A stretch of 64,000 nucleotides of DNA from Paraburkholderia aspalathi (GCF_900116445.1 NZ_FPBH01000012.1:124001-188000), one strand, 5' to 3'. Positions 7,685 through 17,356 are shown, counted from the stretch's first letter. Numbers and translations: made by a program. Notes: generated by a model from the letters alone, not told the origin.

Positions 7685-8812
7685 TCACGCGACTTCCCGG
7701 TATAGCGCACTATATGCTTTGCCAAGCGCCGCGCCCGAAAACAGCGTTTCGTATCGCTCACGAGCGGCGCTTCCCATAGCCGCCGCTACCGCATCGTCGC
7801 TCAGCAGCACATTCATTGCGCCAGCCAGTTCTTTTGATTGTTCCGGTGCGACGACAAAACCCGTCACACCATGTTGATTGACGTAGGACGTTCCCGATCC
7901 CACTTCGCAGCACACCATCGGCTTACCGAACATGGCGGCCTCGGCCAGCACCATGCCGAATGCTTCAGAACGCAAGTGTGACGGCAATACCATCGCGCGG
8001 CATCCTTTAAGCAGGGCGACCTTTTCTTCGTGCGTCACCTGTCCGGCAAAAACGACATTGGTCGCGCCCAATTGCTGCGCCAGCGCCGCGAGGCGCTCCC
8101 GTTCCGGACCGGAGCCCGCAATCACGATTTTCGCATTCACATGGCTTGCTGCCTCGATCAGCGTGTGCAGGCCCTTGTAATAGCGCAACACGCCGAGCGC
8201 GAGAAAATACGGTTCGCCGGCCGCAAGACCGAGACGATTTGCGATGTCGCGTTGCGCATCCACGGAATGCGGCTCGTCGCGGTAATCGATGATGCCGAGC
8301 GGAATGGTCTTCAACCGTTCCTTCGTCACGCATTCCGTCAGCGCCTCGCTGGTCTGCGCATAGGCAGGCGAGGTTGCAACCACCGCGGACATGCTGCGTA
8401 GCGTGCGTCGCATCAACGGCCCGTAGACGGCGCCTAGCGCCTTCTGCCGCACGATATCCGAGTGATATGTCATCACTGTGGGCTTTTTCGTTCGGCCCAG
8501 CAGATGCAGTACATCGGCGAACGGCCACGGAAAGTGGAAATGCACGACGTCGGCCCAGTCGGCCATCTGCCGGTACTTCATCAACGCACCCGGGCCGCCC
8601 AGATCGCACGAGGCCGGCGCCGCCCAGGATTTCGCGCGTACGACGCGCCCCTCGGGATAATCGATCTCGCCTGGCTCGGGTGTCGGCGACAAAGTCAAAA
8701 TGCGTGGCTCGACGCCGCACTCGCGCGTCGACAACGCGATCTGGCGAATCGCTTCCTGCAAGCCACCTGGCGGATCGGGGAAATAGGTACGGTAAACATG
8801 AACCACTTTCAC
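7685..8812 (-). CDS. Glycosyltransferase family 4
   Basis: 375 residues, GT-B fold. The N-terminus MKVVHVYRTYFPDPPGGLQ carries the acceptor-side glycine loop (PGG). The C-terminal half has AIVLPS-like VLPSHLRSEAFGMVLAEA, the E-x7-E donor-binding motif of GT4 retaining transferases. It lies 25 bp upstream of the HAD-UbiA gene, and its ATG overlaps the stop of the preceding glycosyltransferase gene in ATGA. It probably adds one hexose or deoxyhexose to the lipid-linked repeat in the cytoplasm. Donor and acceptor cannot be read from sequence. Confidence 0.85.
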   Translation of the reverse strand: MKVVHVYRTYFPDPPGGLQEAIRQIALSTRECGVEPRILTLSPTPEPGEIDYPEGRVVRAKSWAAPASCDLGGPGALMKYRQMADWADVVHFHFPWPFADVLHLLGRTKKPTVMTYHSDIVRQKALGAVYGPLMRRTLRSMSAVVATSPAYAQTSEALTECVTKERLKTIPLGIIDYRDEPHSVDAQRDIANRLGLAAGEPYFLALGVLRYYKGLHTLIEAASHVNAKIVIAGSGPERERLAALAQQLGATNVVFAGQVTHEEKVALLKGCRAMVLPSHLRSEAFGMVLAEAAMFGKPMVCCEVGSGTSYVNQHGVTGFVVAPEQSKELAGAMNVLLSDDAVAAAMGSAARERYETLFSGAALGKAYSALYREVA

Positions 8813-10065
8813 GTGCGCACCTCCGCGCCGTGGTGCTGTTGCACACTGCCGTTGCCCGATTCACGGCCATGGAAAGTGATCTGTAGCATCTTGTCCAGCC
8901 GGCGCTCCCACGTGTTGTCGCCCACCGCTGCCCGCGACTCATCCGCGCTCAGCTTGCCGCGTGCAAGCTGTTTCTCGATTGCGGCGATAAAGGCTTCGAG
9001 GTCGCCCCCTACTTCGAGACCCGCACGCGGCTCTTTCGCAAAGTCCAGCGGCGTCGAGACCACTGGCAAGCCCGCCGCGAGGAATTCGTAAAACTTCATG
9101 GGGAACATCGAACGGGTGTACTCGTTCAGCAAGGTCGGCAGCACGCCGACCTGCATGCCACGCATATAGCGCGGCAAAGTCTGATAGCTGCGATAGCCGA
9201 GCAGATGCACGTTCGGCAAGCGCGCCAGTTGCGCGAGCAATTCGCTACGCTGCCCTTCACGCTCCTCGCCGATGATCACCCATTGCCACTGCGGCCGGGC
9301 CTGCGCGGTCTGCAGGAGCAACGGAAAGTCGACCTTGAAGTCGGACAGCACGCCGTGATACACGAGCCGCGGCTCCGGAATCGCGGCAAGCTCGGGCGGT
9401 AGCGCCCCTTTTGCACGCGCCTCGCCGAAATGCGCTTCGTCCACCACGTTGCCGAAAAAATGCGTGTTGGGGTTAAACGGCTGGCACGTTTCCTTCAACG
9501 ACATCGCCGTCGTGAAGACTGCCTCGCAGCGCCCCACCAACGCTTGCTGCGCGTTACGGAACGCCGCCACGTCGACGCCGGGAATCGCCGCGATATCGTC
9601 AACGCAGTGATACACGAGCGGCCCGCGAGGCAGCGTCGCAATCGCATCGAGCATGTACGGGTGATAAGTCCAGACGACAGGATCCTTGAAGCGCTGCGAC
9701 TTCGCGAAACGGGTCACGGAAAAGCGCAGCAACGCCTGGTTCAGTGAGCGCACAAACGGCAGGTGGTGCCCGGCCGGCACCATCAACGGCGACAACACCC
9801 AGATGTTCTCAGCACGCCGCGGCGGCCCGAGTACGAGCGATTGCACGCCGCGCCACAGACGACGCCACAAGCGGGCCCAGTCGCGCCCGCTACCTACCTT
9901 GGGCGAACGGAAACCGACGCTCTCCACGTAAAGCACCCGCCAGCCGCGTGCGGCCAGAATGCTCGCCGTATGCTGCTTGTTCGTCCAGTACGGTTCGTCC
10001 CAATCAGCGGTCGAAAACAACACGCAGTCTCGCGCGGCAAACGCCGTGTCCTTGCCTTCAACCAC
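8809..10065 (-). CDS. Glycosyltransferase family 1/4-like
   Basis: 418 residues from a GTG at 10065 that overlaps the end of wecB; GAGG lies just upstream. The frame stays open to 10188, but that part is only the wecB antisense frame and has no protein character. Features are DWDEPYWTNKQHTASILAARG near the N-terminus (initial FSTADWDEPYW), VYHCVDD in the middle, and LPTLLNEYTRSMFPMKFYEF with AAGLPVVSTPL, a GT-B donor site with E-x7-E-like spacing. It forms a tight unit with wecB and the following GT4. Confidence 0.75.
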   Translation of the reverse strand: MVEGKDTAFAARDCVLFSTADWDEPYWTNKQHTASILAARGWRVLYVESVGFRSPKVGSGRDWARLWRRLWRGVQSLVLGPPRRAENIWVLSPLMVPAGHHLPFVRSLNQALLRFSVTRFAKSQRFKDPVVWTYHPYMLDAIATLPRGPLVYHCVDDIAAIPGVDVAAFRNAQQALVGRCEAVFTTAMSLKETCQPFNPNTHFFGNVVDEAHFGEARAKGALPPELAAIPEPRLVYHGVLSDFKVDFPLLLQTAQARPQWQWVIIGEEREGQRSELLAQLARLPNVHLLGYRSYQTLPRYMRGMQVGVLPTLLNEYTRSMFPMKFYEFLAAGLPVVSTPLDFAKEPRAGLEVGGDLEAFIAAIEKQLARGKLSADESRAAVGDNTWERRLDKMLQITFHGRESGNGSVQQHHGAEVRT

Positions 10066-11176
10066 TGAACACCTCGACCGGCCGACCCAGCAGACTGTCG
10101 AGAATACGCTGCGAGGCCAGCCCGTCACCGTAAGGGTTCGCGCGATTGCGCAGCGCTTCGCGGCGCGCCGGATCGTCGAGCCAGCCAATCACCGCGCTTT
10201 CGATGCTGTCCGACGCCTGACCGGCCAGCGTCGCAAAACCCGCATCCACGCCTTCGCGCCGCTCGGTGTGATTGCGCATCACGACCACCGGTACACCGAA
10301 GGTCGGCGCTTCTTCCTGAATGCCGCCGGAGTCGCTGACGACGACCGCGCTGCCGCTGATCAGATAGAGGCTGGTCGGATAGTCGACCGGCTCGATCAAG
10401 GCGAGGTTGGGGATGCCGTTCAGTTCGCGCAACACGGGTTCGCGAACAGCCGGATTCAGGTGCACCGGAAATATCCAGCGATATTCGCTATAGCGCTGGC
10501 ACAGGTCGCGCAGCACACGGCAAATGTCCTGCAACACGTCGCCGAAGTTTTCGCGCCGATGGCAGGTGACGAGGATGTGCTGCTCCGCGCCCGTCCATGA
10601 CGGCAGCGGACTTTGCGGCGGCGTCGCGTCCCAGCTCCGGCGCACTGCGGCAATCGCATCCACCACCGTATTGCCGGTGACGACGATTTTTTCCGCGGGC
10701 ACGCCTTCGCTCAACAAGTTCTCACGCGCGAGCTCAGTCGGTGCGAAATGCAACGTGGTGATGCGGCTCAGCAGGCTGCGATTCGCTTCTTCGGGGAACG
10801 GGCTCTTAAGATCGCCAGTGCGTAATCCGGCTTCGACGTGGCCCACGGGAATGCCGCGATGAAAAGCCGCGAGACCCGCGCAAAACGCCGTCGTCGTGTC
10901 GCCTTGCACGATCACCCAGTCGGGACGCACCTGCTCCAGCGCCCGATCGAGCGCGGATAAAAGCCGCGCGGACAATGCGTTCAGCGATTGCCCGGGACTC
11001 ATCGTATCGAGCGTAATGTCCGGTTCGATGCCGAAGAATTCGAGCGCCTGCGCAGCCATGTCCTTGTGCTGACCGCTCGCACAGACGATGGTGTCCACTT
11101 CGGCACGCAAGGCCCGCACCACTGGCGCCAGCTTGATGACCTCGGGCCGCGTGCCCATTACCACCATGACTTTCAT
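10058..11176 (-). CDS. wecB: UDP-N-acetylglucosamine 2-epimerase, non-hydrolysing
   Basis: 372 residues, full length for the family. It interconverts UDP-GlcNAc and UDP-ManNAc in the cytoplasm. Signatures are GTRPEVIKLAPV at the N-terminus, QGDTTTAFCAGLAAF, HVEAGLRTGD, FPEEANR and SDSGGIQEEAP, which carry the known substrate-binding and catalytic Asp/Glu/His positions. ATG at 11176; its 5' end overlaps the deacetylase-like gene in ATGA. Its presence implies that a ManNAc-derived sugar is part of the product, although no ManNAc dehydrogenase (wecC) is seen in the window. Confidence 0.92.
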   Translation of the reverse strand: MKVMVVMGTRPEVIKLAPVVRALRAEVDTIVCASGQHKDMAAQALEFFGIEPDITLDTMSPGQSLNALSARLLSALDRALEQVRPDWVIVQGDTTTAFCAGLAAFHRGIPVGHVEAGLRTGDLKSPFPEEANRSLLSRITTLHFAPTELARENLLSEGVPAEKIVVTGNTVVDAIAAVRRSWDATPPQSPLPSWTGAEQHILVTCHRRENFGDVLQDICRVLRDLCQRYSEYRWIFPVHLNPAVREPVLRELNGIPNLALIEPVDYPTSLYLISGSAVVVSDSGGIQEEAPTFGVPVVVMRNHTERREGVDAGFATLAGQASDSIESAVIGWLDDPARREALRNRANPYGDGLASQRILDSLLGRPVEVFSG

Positions 11177-12750
11177 TGCAATGGCTTCCCTGCCTCGACC
11201 TGCACGTGAGCACCGCGAAACTCGACGCCGAGCGTCAACGGCGAGGCGCCATTCGACGGCGTCAGAATGCGAAACGTACCACCCTCTTCAATCACCTGGG
11301 TCAGCGACCTGAACTTCAGAAAATCGAGCGCCGCGTCCTCATGCATGAAGAGTGGTTTTTGCGCCTTGCTTCTGATGTACGCGATGAATTTCTCGTGGGC
11401 ATCGATGCGCAATGCCTCATCCGGCCAGCCATATGCGTAGCGTTCGGAGAACGGATGGTCGAGATAGCCGAACAGCGTGTTGGTGGCGTAAGCGTAGTCA
11501 AAGGCCTGCTTGAAAATGGCAAGCTTGTCGCCCTCGTTGAGCATGCATTCGCCGTGCAGCATACACTGCTGACTGTGGCCGATGAAGCCTGTCGGCAGGC
11601 CGGCCAACGCGCCGCCACGCGCCGTCAGAAACTCCGGATCATTGCGGATGATCCCGCCGATGCAACCTTCATAACCGGCGTCGGCGAGGCCGCGCATCGC
11701 ATACGGTGGCGACTGGTGAAACGGCGACACGGCGTAACGCACTGGAACGCCCGTCACCGCTTCGAGCAAGGCCGCCGAATGCGCGCCTTCCGCTTGGGCG
11801 CTTTCATAGCTGCCACCCCAGTTCGGCGCGTGGGTCGCTGTGTGCGACAGCACCGCGCCCTGCTGCCTGTCGGCCAGCAGTTCACGAAGAATGCCGTGAT
11901 GCTCGGTGCGACTCAGGTTCTGCGTGTGAACCGCCAACGAGAAAGGCACGCCCAGGCGCTGATAGCTTTCCCACAACGGACGCGCCGACTCGACGTCTTC
12001 GTCGCAATCGAGCCGCGAGGTAATCGCCGCGTCGTAACCCCACGGCAACTCGCTCAGCACCGGCTGGCACGGCAGCGTGTCCGAACGGTAGCCCGACAGA
12101 AAATTCTCGACCATGCGCCATTCGAATGAATCGCACGGGCCCACGGGGCGGTTGAACCACAGCACACCCGATGCGCCGGTATCCCACAGCGCGGCATACG
12201 AAAACTGCCGCTCGCCGTCTACGACGACAGCCGCGAGTTCCGCCTCGGGGGGCACCTGGGCTGCTTGCGCGACTGCCCAGATCGAGCCGTCGCTGCGAAT
12301 CGCGCCGAAACCGAGGTTGTTCCACTCGTCGGTGAAGTCGAAACGCTCGAACGGGCGATGCCACGGCTGGCCGCCCAGCGTCTGCGCCAATTCGCTATAG
12401 CGCACCACTGCGGCGCTCTCGCGCGCCTCGCCCGCGGACGCCGACGCGCTGCGGCTCGCGCTCGCCAACTCGGCCGGCACGTCCGTCGACTGATAGCGCA
12501 GATAGTCTGCGAGCGCTACCGGCATCCGGCCGAACACGACGAGCTTGCGGGGCCGCGCGGTCAACCATGCGATCAGGTCCGCACTCCAGCCGTCCGGTGC
12601 GTCGACCGCGACGACCACGTCCGGCGCGATCGAACGCAAGGTGCTGCGCGAGATCGATTGCGCCTGGGTGGCGCTGACGGAGCGCTGCACAGCCGCCAGC
12701 ACATACTGGCCGGCTTCCGCTGCCGCGTCGGAGAAGAGAATGCCGATCAT
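11173..12750 (-). CDS. Polysaccharide deacetylase-like (NodB-type) protein with N-terminal extension
   Basis: 525 residues. The second half has the marks of carbohydrate esterase family 4: SRLDCDED near residue 246 (catalytic/metal Asp), SHTATHAPNW near 301 (metal-binding H-x3-H) and DHPFSERYAYGW towards the end. The first 200 residues match nothing I recognise and include an Ala/Ser-rich stretch. No signal peptide is seen, so it may act on a cytoplasmic sugar or lipid-linked intermediate. It overlaps the CapK-like gene and wecB by 4 bp each. It likely removes an acetyl group from a HexNAc. Confidence 0.65.
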   Translation of the reverse strand: MIGILFSDAAAEAGQYVLAAVQRSVSATQAQSISRSTLRSIAPDVVVAVDAPDGWSADLIAWLTARPRKLVVFGRMPVALADYLRYQSTDVPAELASASRSASASAGEARESAAVVRYSELAQTLGGQPWHRPFERFDFTDEWNNLGFGAIRSDGSIWAVAQAAQVPPEAELAAVVVDGERQFSYAALWDTGASGVLWFNRPVGPCDSFEWRMVENFLSGYRSDTLPCQPVLSELPWGYDAAITSRLDCDEDVESARPLWESYQRLGVPFSLAVHTQNLSRTEHHGILRELLADRQQGAVLSHTATHAPNWGGSYESAQAEGAHSAALLEAVTGVPVRYAVSPFHQSPPYAMRGLADAGYEGCIGGIIRNDPEFLTARGGALAGLPTGFIGHSQQCMLHGECMLNEGDKLAIFKQAFDYAYATNTLFGYLDHPFSERYAYGWPDEALRIDAHEKFIAYIRSKAQKPLFMHEDAALDFLKFRSLTQVIEEGGTFRILTPSNGASPLTLGVEFRGAHVQVEAGKPLQ

Positions 12751-14129
12751 GCAGTGACCACGTGACGAAATTTGGCCCGGCTGCCGACACGCACCAGATC
12801 GTCGTGCCCAACATAGGCAATCGTGAACGCGTCCTGCCAGAAGTGACGCAGCTTGTTGGTCGTTTCTTCCGCGTTCGCTGTCGGTTCAAGCACGATTCGC
12901 AAGGTGGGCGGCTCGGTTCGCAGATCGATCTGGAACTCCTGAATCCCGCCGACGCGATGGTCGAGCATGTCCTGAATATGGTGTGTCGGGTGCGCCACGC
13001 CATTAATCGGCACGACGTCGTGAATGCGTCCGACAACGTCCGTCAGGAAGAAACCCTTTTCGGTCTCCTGCACACGCGCGAGATCGCCCGTTGCGTAGCG
13101 AATCAACGGCATCAAGCGGTTGCGGAAACCCGTGAATACGAGCTCATGCGCGCCATCCGGATTGCCTTCCGACACGCGGCTTTCCGGCCACCCTTCGGAT
13201 TCGAGAATCTGGAAGCCGCCCTCATGGCCGTCGAGTTCGTAGGCCATCACGCCGAGTTCGGCGAGACCGTAGCGATCGATCACCCGACAGCGCAACGCCT
13301 TCGCGATCATTTCGCGGGCGTGCGGCTCGAGCAATTCGCCGCTCGATTCGAACACCGCGAACGCCTTGCCGCCGCCGTACTTGCGCTGCACGTAGCAAGC
13401 GAGCGCATACATGGTCGACGGATGCGAGTGCGCGAGATAAGGCTTGCGACGCTTGAGCGTCTGCCACATTTCTTCGAGACCCTGATCGTCGATCCGGTCG
13501 AAGAAAATGTTGCTGCGATTCATCGCGAAGCATTTGAAGTCTTCGCGCGACGGCCATTCAGGCATCACCTGATCCGGGAAACGGCAGGCAAAGTGCAGTT
13601 CCGAACGATGGCGCAGTTTGCCGATCCGTTCACGCGCGTAGAACGTGACCGCCGACGAATAGTCCGCGCCTTCCTGGTCGTAGTAGATCGTGGTCGACAA
13701 CCCCGTCGAACCACCGGTCTTGCACACGTGATGGCGACCCGCTTCAAGCGGAATCGACAGCATGCGCGCACCCTGCTCGCGGATGATGTCTTTCGTCAGA
13801 TACGGGAGCTCTTCCAGATACCGCGGGTCCTGCTTGACCTTCGCCGGATCGAACTGCTTTGCCTGGAACAGGTCGCGGTAATACGGCACCTGCGCACCGG
13901 CGAATTCGAGAATGCTGGCCAGCCGCTCGAGCGCGATGCGACGACGGTGCGGCATCGGCAACGTGTAGTGCTGGCGCAATTCTTCGATCTTCGGACGTAC
14001 GCTACGCTTTTCGCGACTCTCCGCAATCGGATACGCAATGTAGCCGCCCGCGAAACCCTTTAACGTGCGAAACGGCTGGCGCACCAGCAGGGACTCGGAA
14101 TACCGCAGAAATGGATGGTTAGCTCGCAT
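12747..14129 (-). CDS. CapK/PaaK-like adenylate-forming enzyme
   Basis: 460 residues. CKTGGSTGLSTTIYY is the P-loop-like motif of phenylacetate-CoA-ligase type adenylate-forming enzymes, followed by HSHPSTMYAL, FESSGELLEP, DRYGLAELGVMAYE and RYATGDLARV. Close relatives occur in capsule and O-antigen loci as CapK, coenzyme F390 synthetase-like proteins of unknown reaction, perhaps activating an acyl group or amino acid that decorates the glycan. ATG 14129 is preferred to the upstream TTG at 14168. About 210 bp separate it from wzt. Confidence 0.75.
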   Translation of the reverse strand: MRANHPFLRYSESLLVRQPFRTLKGFAGGYIAYPIAESREKRSVRPKIEELRQHYTLPMPHRRRIALERLASILEFAGAQVPYYRDLFQAKQFDPAKVKQDPRYLEELPYLTKDIIREQGARMLSIPLEAGRHHVCKTGGSTGLSTTIYYDQEGADYSSAVTFYARERIGKLRHRSELHFACRFPDQVMPEWPSREDFKCFAMNRSNIFFDRIDDQGLEEMWQTLKRRKPYLAHSHPSTMYALACYVQRKYGGGKAFAVFESSGELLEPHAREMIAKALRCRVIDRYGLAELGVMAYELDGHEGGFQILESEGWPESRVSEGNPDGAHELVFTGFRNRLMPLIRYATGDLARVQETEKGFFLTDVVGRIHDVVPINGVAHPTHHIQDMLDHRVGGIQEFQIDLRTEPPTLRIVLEPTANAEETTNKLRHFWQDAFTIAYVGHDDLVRVGSRAKFRHVVTA

Positions 14130-14339
14130 GAAATTCGAACCTTGTTGCGCCTGTGTGGCTCCCGCCAAACGCGCCGCGGGAGGTTCGCGGGCGCGTTCAG
14201 TGGCACTGTTGTCACTATTGTATTGGGCGCGAAGCCTGTCTACGGACCGAAGCTCGGCACCCGCATCACACTCTTCTGAATGGTCACACCGGGCAGTGCC
14301 GTGGTCACGCGACCCGTTCAGGCACGCCCGCTTGCGGCG

Positions 14340-15116
14340 TTAGTGCGGCAACCGAGCAGTTTCGCTAATCAACGGCCCCTCGCTGACTTCCGGCGCGATC
14401 ACCGGTTCGTCGGAGATCATCTTGCCGTGCTCCATGGAAATCTTCCGGTTGCACACTCGTGCCACCAGACCCGGATCGTGCGAAGCAACGACCAGCAGCG
14501 ATGCCTTGCCCACCAGGCTCTCGAGACGTTCGGCCGCCCTGATGCTGAACTCCGCGTCGCCCACACTCAGCCACTCGTCCATGATCAGGATGTCGGCTTC
14601 GACGCTGGTCGAAATCGCGAACGCAAGACGCAACATCATCCCGCTCGAATAGGTGCGCACCGGCAGATTCAGGTAGTCGCCCAACTGGCTGAAGTCGGCG
14701 ATTTCGTCGATCTTGCTGCGGATACGCACCGGCTTCAGACCGTCGAGAATGCCGCGCAGATAGATGTTTTCAAAGCCGGTTGCATCCGGGTCGAGACCCA
14801 TCGACACGTCCAGCAGCGAAGCAATCTTGCCGTTCACCTTGAGCTCGCCGCGCACCGGCGCGTACACGCCTGAGAGCGTGCGCAGCAAGGTTGTCTTGCC
14901 CGAGCCGTTGTGGCCGATCAAACCCACGCGCTCGCCTTCGGTAAAGCTGAAGCTGAGGTCGTCGATCGCCTTGACGATCGCATGACGACCGGCATCCTGA
15001 CCGATCCGGCCACCCGTCGTGAGGTTGAGCACCGCCTTTTTCAACGAGCGATGCGAGTTCTCGTAGATCGGAAATTCGACGGAGATGTTACGAGCAACAA
15101 TCGATGAAGAACTCAC
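14340..15116 (-). CDS. wzt: Polysaccharide ABC exporter, ATP-binding subunit (short Wzt/KpsT type)
   Basis: 258 residues: Walker A GHNGSGKTT, signature YSSGMMLRLAFA, Walker B ILIMDEWLSVGD and switch His SHDPG. It powers export of undecaprenyl-linked glycan through Wzm. The chain ends soon after the nucleotide-binding domain, so the C-terminal carbohydrate-binding domain that reads chain-terminating groups in long Wzt proteins is missing. It starts with GTG at 15116, 4 bp after the wzm stop, with no clear ribosome site, which suggests translational coupling. Confidence 0.9.
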   Translation of the reverse strand: MSSSSIVARNISVEFPIYENSHRSLKKAVLNLTTGGRIGQDAGRHAIVKAIDDLSFSFTEGERVGLIGHNGSGKTTLLRTLSGVYAPVRGELKVNGKIASLLDVSMGLDPDATGFENIYLRGILDGLKPVRIRSKIDEIADFSQLGDYLNLPVRTYSSGMMLRLAFAISTSVEADILIMDEWLSVGDAEFSIRAAERLESLVGKASLLVVASHDPGLVARVCNRKISMEHGKMISDEPVIAPEVSEGPLISETARLPH

Positions 15117-15120
15117 AATA

Positions 15121-15939
15121 TCAAAGCCAGTAAGGAACGCGATTACGGAAACGTTTCATCAGGAATTGCGCAAAGGCAAAACCGACAATCAACAGGCCGA
15201 TCGACCACGCCCACGACTCCCAATGCGTCGGACGACCGGTCAGCGGCGCACGCACCGTTTCGATCAGGTGATAAAGCGGGTTGTATTCGGCGACCCACGC
15301 GCGGTTTTTCAGAATTTCCGGGGACCACATCACAGGGGTGAAGAAAAACACGACCTGGATCAGGTTGGTCACGATCGGCGGAATGTCGCGAAAGCGCGCG
15401 CACAGCACACCGAGCGTCACGCCGAGCCAGACGCCATGCAGCAGCAGAATGGCGAGCGCGAACGGCACCAGCAGGAATTCCCAACCGGGCCAGCGTCCGA
15501 AGATGAGCAGCAGCACCACGACCACCGGCAAGCTGTGCAGCAAAATCACAAAATTGCGCCACGCAATGCGACATACGTGGACGGTAAGTGGCAAGCGGAT
15601 CTGCTTGATCAGGTAGGCGGCGCTAATAAAGGCAACGCAGCCCTCATTAGCTACCGCGGACAGATACGCCCACACGACCAGACCGACCGCGAGGTACGGA
15701 AGATATTGGGAGATTTCCTGATGCAGCAAGGTGGAATACAGCGCACCCAGCACCACCACCATGATGATCGTGCTCAACGTGAACCAGAACGGCCCGAGCA
15801 CTGAACGGCGATACCGTTGCCGGATATCGTGCCAGCCCAGCGTACCCCACACCCGCACCGCCTTCATGCCAACGATCAGATCGTCGCTTTCATTGTGACG
15901 AGTCAGATCTTCCGAATCGTTGCTAAAACTAATATCCAT
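15121..15939 (-). CDS. wzm: Polysaccharide ABC exporter, permease subunit
   Basis: 272 residues with six predicted helices and the ABC-2 export pattern: WHDIRQRYRRSVLGPFW amphipathic entry, then WAYLSAVANEG, FFTPVMWSPE and YNPLYHLIETVRAPL near the end. It forms the inner-membrane channel for an O-antigen or capsule-like chain. ATG 15939 lies 1 bp past the manC stop; the frame is open further upstream but within manC. Typical length for Wzm/KpsM. Confidence 0.92.
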   Translation of the reverse strand: MDISFSNDSEDLTRHNESDDLIVGMKAVRVWGTLGWHDIRQRYRRSVLGPFWFTLSTIIMVVVLGALYSTLLHQEISQYLPYLAVGLVVWAYLSAVANEGCVAFISAAYLIKQIRLPLTVHVCRIAWRNFVILLHSLPVVVVLLLIFGRWPGWEFLLVPFALAILLLHGVWLGVTLGVLCARFRDIPPIVTNLIQVVFFFTPVMWSPEILKNRAWVAEYNPLYHLIETVRAPLTGRPTHWESWAWSIGLLIVGFAFAQFLMKRFRNRVPYWL

Positions 15940-15940
15940 C

Positions 15941-17356
15941 TCAAGTACGTCCGTAAATGTCTTCGAAGCGGACGATGTCGTCTTCGCCAAGATATTCGCC
16001 GCTCTGCACTTCGATCATCACGAGCTCGACCACGCCCGGGTTCTCGAGGCGATGTTTGTGACCCGCCGGGATGTAGGTCGATTCATTGGTCGAAACGAAC
16101 AACTCCTTCTCTCCGTTAACGACCTTGGCCATACCGCTGACCACGACCCAATGCTCGTTGCGGTGATGATGCATCTGCAAGCTGAGGCTTCCGCCCGGCT
16201 TGACCTCGATGCGTTTGATCTTGAAGCGAGGGCCCTCTTCAAGCACCGAATACGTTCCCCACGGCCGATGCACCGTGCGATGCACCTTGTACGTTTCGTG
16301 ACCGCGCGACTTGAGTTCGGCAAAAATCTGCTTCACGTCCTGCGCCCGGTCTTTGTCCGCGATGAGCAGCGCATCCGGCGTATCGATCACGATCAGGTTC
16401 TCGACGCCCACTGCGCCGATCAGCCGGTCGCCGCCACGCAAATAGCAGTTCTTGACGTCGAGCAGCAGCGCTTCGCCTTCGATTCGGTTACCACTGCCGT
16501 CCGCCGGCGAGAGATCGCTGAGCGCCGTCCACGAACCGACGTCCGTCCAGCCGATGTCGCAGCGAACCACCGCAGCCTGCTCGCACTTCTCCATCACCGC
16601 GTAGTCGAACGACACGTCCGGCACCGCGCCAAAAGAGCCCGGCTCGAGACGAACCTGCGCGCCATCCTTACCCGCGGCAGAAGGCGACTTCTCCATGCAC
16701 TCGGCAGCCGCGCTGAGAATCTCAGGGCAGTGCAGCTTCATTTCCTTCAGGATCGTGCCTGCGGTAAAGCAGAACATGCCCGAGTTCCACACGAACTTGC
16801 CCGAGGCGAGATACTCGCGGGCCTTCTCGAGCGACGGCTTCTCGACGAAACGCACTACCTTGTCGCCATCCGCCTCGATGTAGCCATAGCCCGTTTCAGG
16901 CGTCTCCGGATGCACGCCGAAGGTCACCACCTTGCCCGCCAGCGCCAGCTTCTGCGCAGCAGCCACAGCCGCGCCGAACGCCTGCTGGTTGGTAATCAGG
17001 TGATCGGCGGCCAGCACCAGCATGACCGTCTGGTCGCCGTGCACTTTCGCCGTATGCAACGCCGCCGTGGCAACCGCCGCAGCCGTGTTGCGGCCGAACG
17101 GTTCGAGAATGAACGAGGTTGCACAGCCTTTCGCGTTCACTTCGCGGAAATCGTCTTCAGTCTTGAAGAACAGATCGCGGTTCGTTACCGTGAGCACTTC
17201 CTTCACGCCCGGCAGTGCCACCGCGCGCAAGAACGCCTTTTGCAGCAAGCTTTCGCCATCCGCAAGGCGGATGAACGGTTTCGGGTGCGACTCGCGCGAG
17301 ACCGGCCATAGTCTCGAACCCGCCCCGCCACAAAGAATGATCGGTAACAAACTCAC
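15941..17356 (-). CDS. manC: Bifunctional mannose-1-phosphate guanylyltransferase / mannose-6-phosphate isomerase
   Basis: 471 residues. The N-terminal nucleotidyltransferase domain has CGGAGSRLWPVSRESHPKPF and FVEKPSLEKA. The C-terminal cupin (from about residue 355) has RPWGTYSVLEEG, QMHHHRNEHWVVVSG and the metal-binding histidines. Type II PMI-GMP enzymes of this length make GDP-mannose from mannose-6-phosphate/mannose-1-phosphate. It starts with GTG at 17356, with GAGG 5 bases before it. It feeds GDP-mannose to the glycan and possibly, through a Gmd not seen here, to GDP-D-rhamnose via rmd. Confidence 0.93.
   Translation of the reverse strand: MSLLPIILCGGAGSRLWPVSRESHPKPFIRLADGESLLQKAFLRAVALPGVKEVLTVTNRDLFFKTEDDFREVNAKGCATSFILEPFGRNTAAAVATAALHTAKVHGDQTVMLVLAADHLITNQQAFGAAVAAAQKLALAGKVVTFGVHPETPETGYGYIEADGDKVVRFVEKPSLEKAREYLASGKFVWNSGMFCFTAGTILKEMKLHCPEILSAAAECMEKSPSAAGKDGAQVRLEPGSFGAVPDVSFDYAVMEKCEQAAVVRCDIGWTDVGSWTALSDLSPADGSGNRIEGEALLLDVKNCYLRGGDRLIGAVGVENLIVIDTPDALLIADKDRAQDVKQIFAELKSRGHETYKVHRTVHRPWGTYSVLEEGPRFKIKRIEVKPGGSLSLQMHHHRNEHWVVVSGMAKVVNGEKELFVSTNESTYIPAGHKHRLENPGVVELVMIEVQSGEYLGEDDIVRFEDIYGRT

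Noticed and set aside
12762..14063. 433-residue plus-strand open frame
   Set aside because: Mirror of the CapK-like gene, whose minus-strand protein has intact motifs; the plus frame is Arg/His-rich.
15920..17311. 463-residue plus-strand open frame
   Set aside because: Antisense to manC; no motif.
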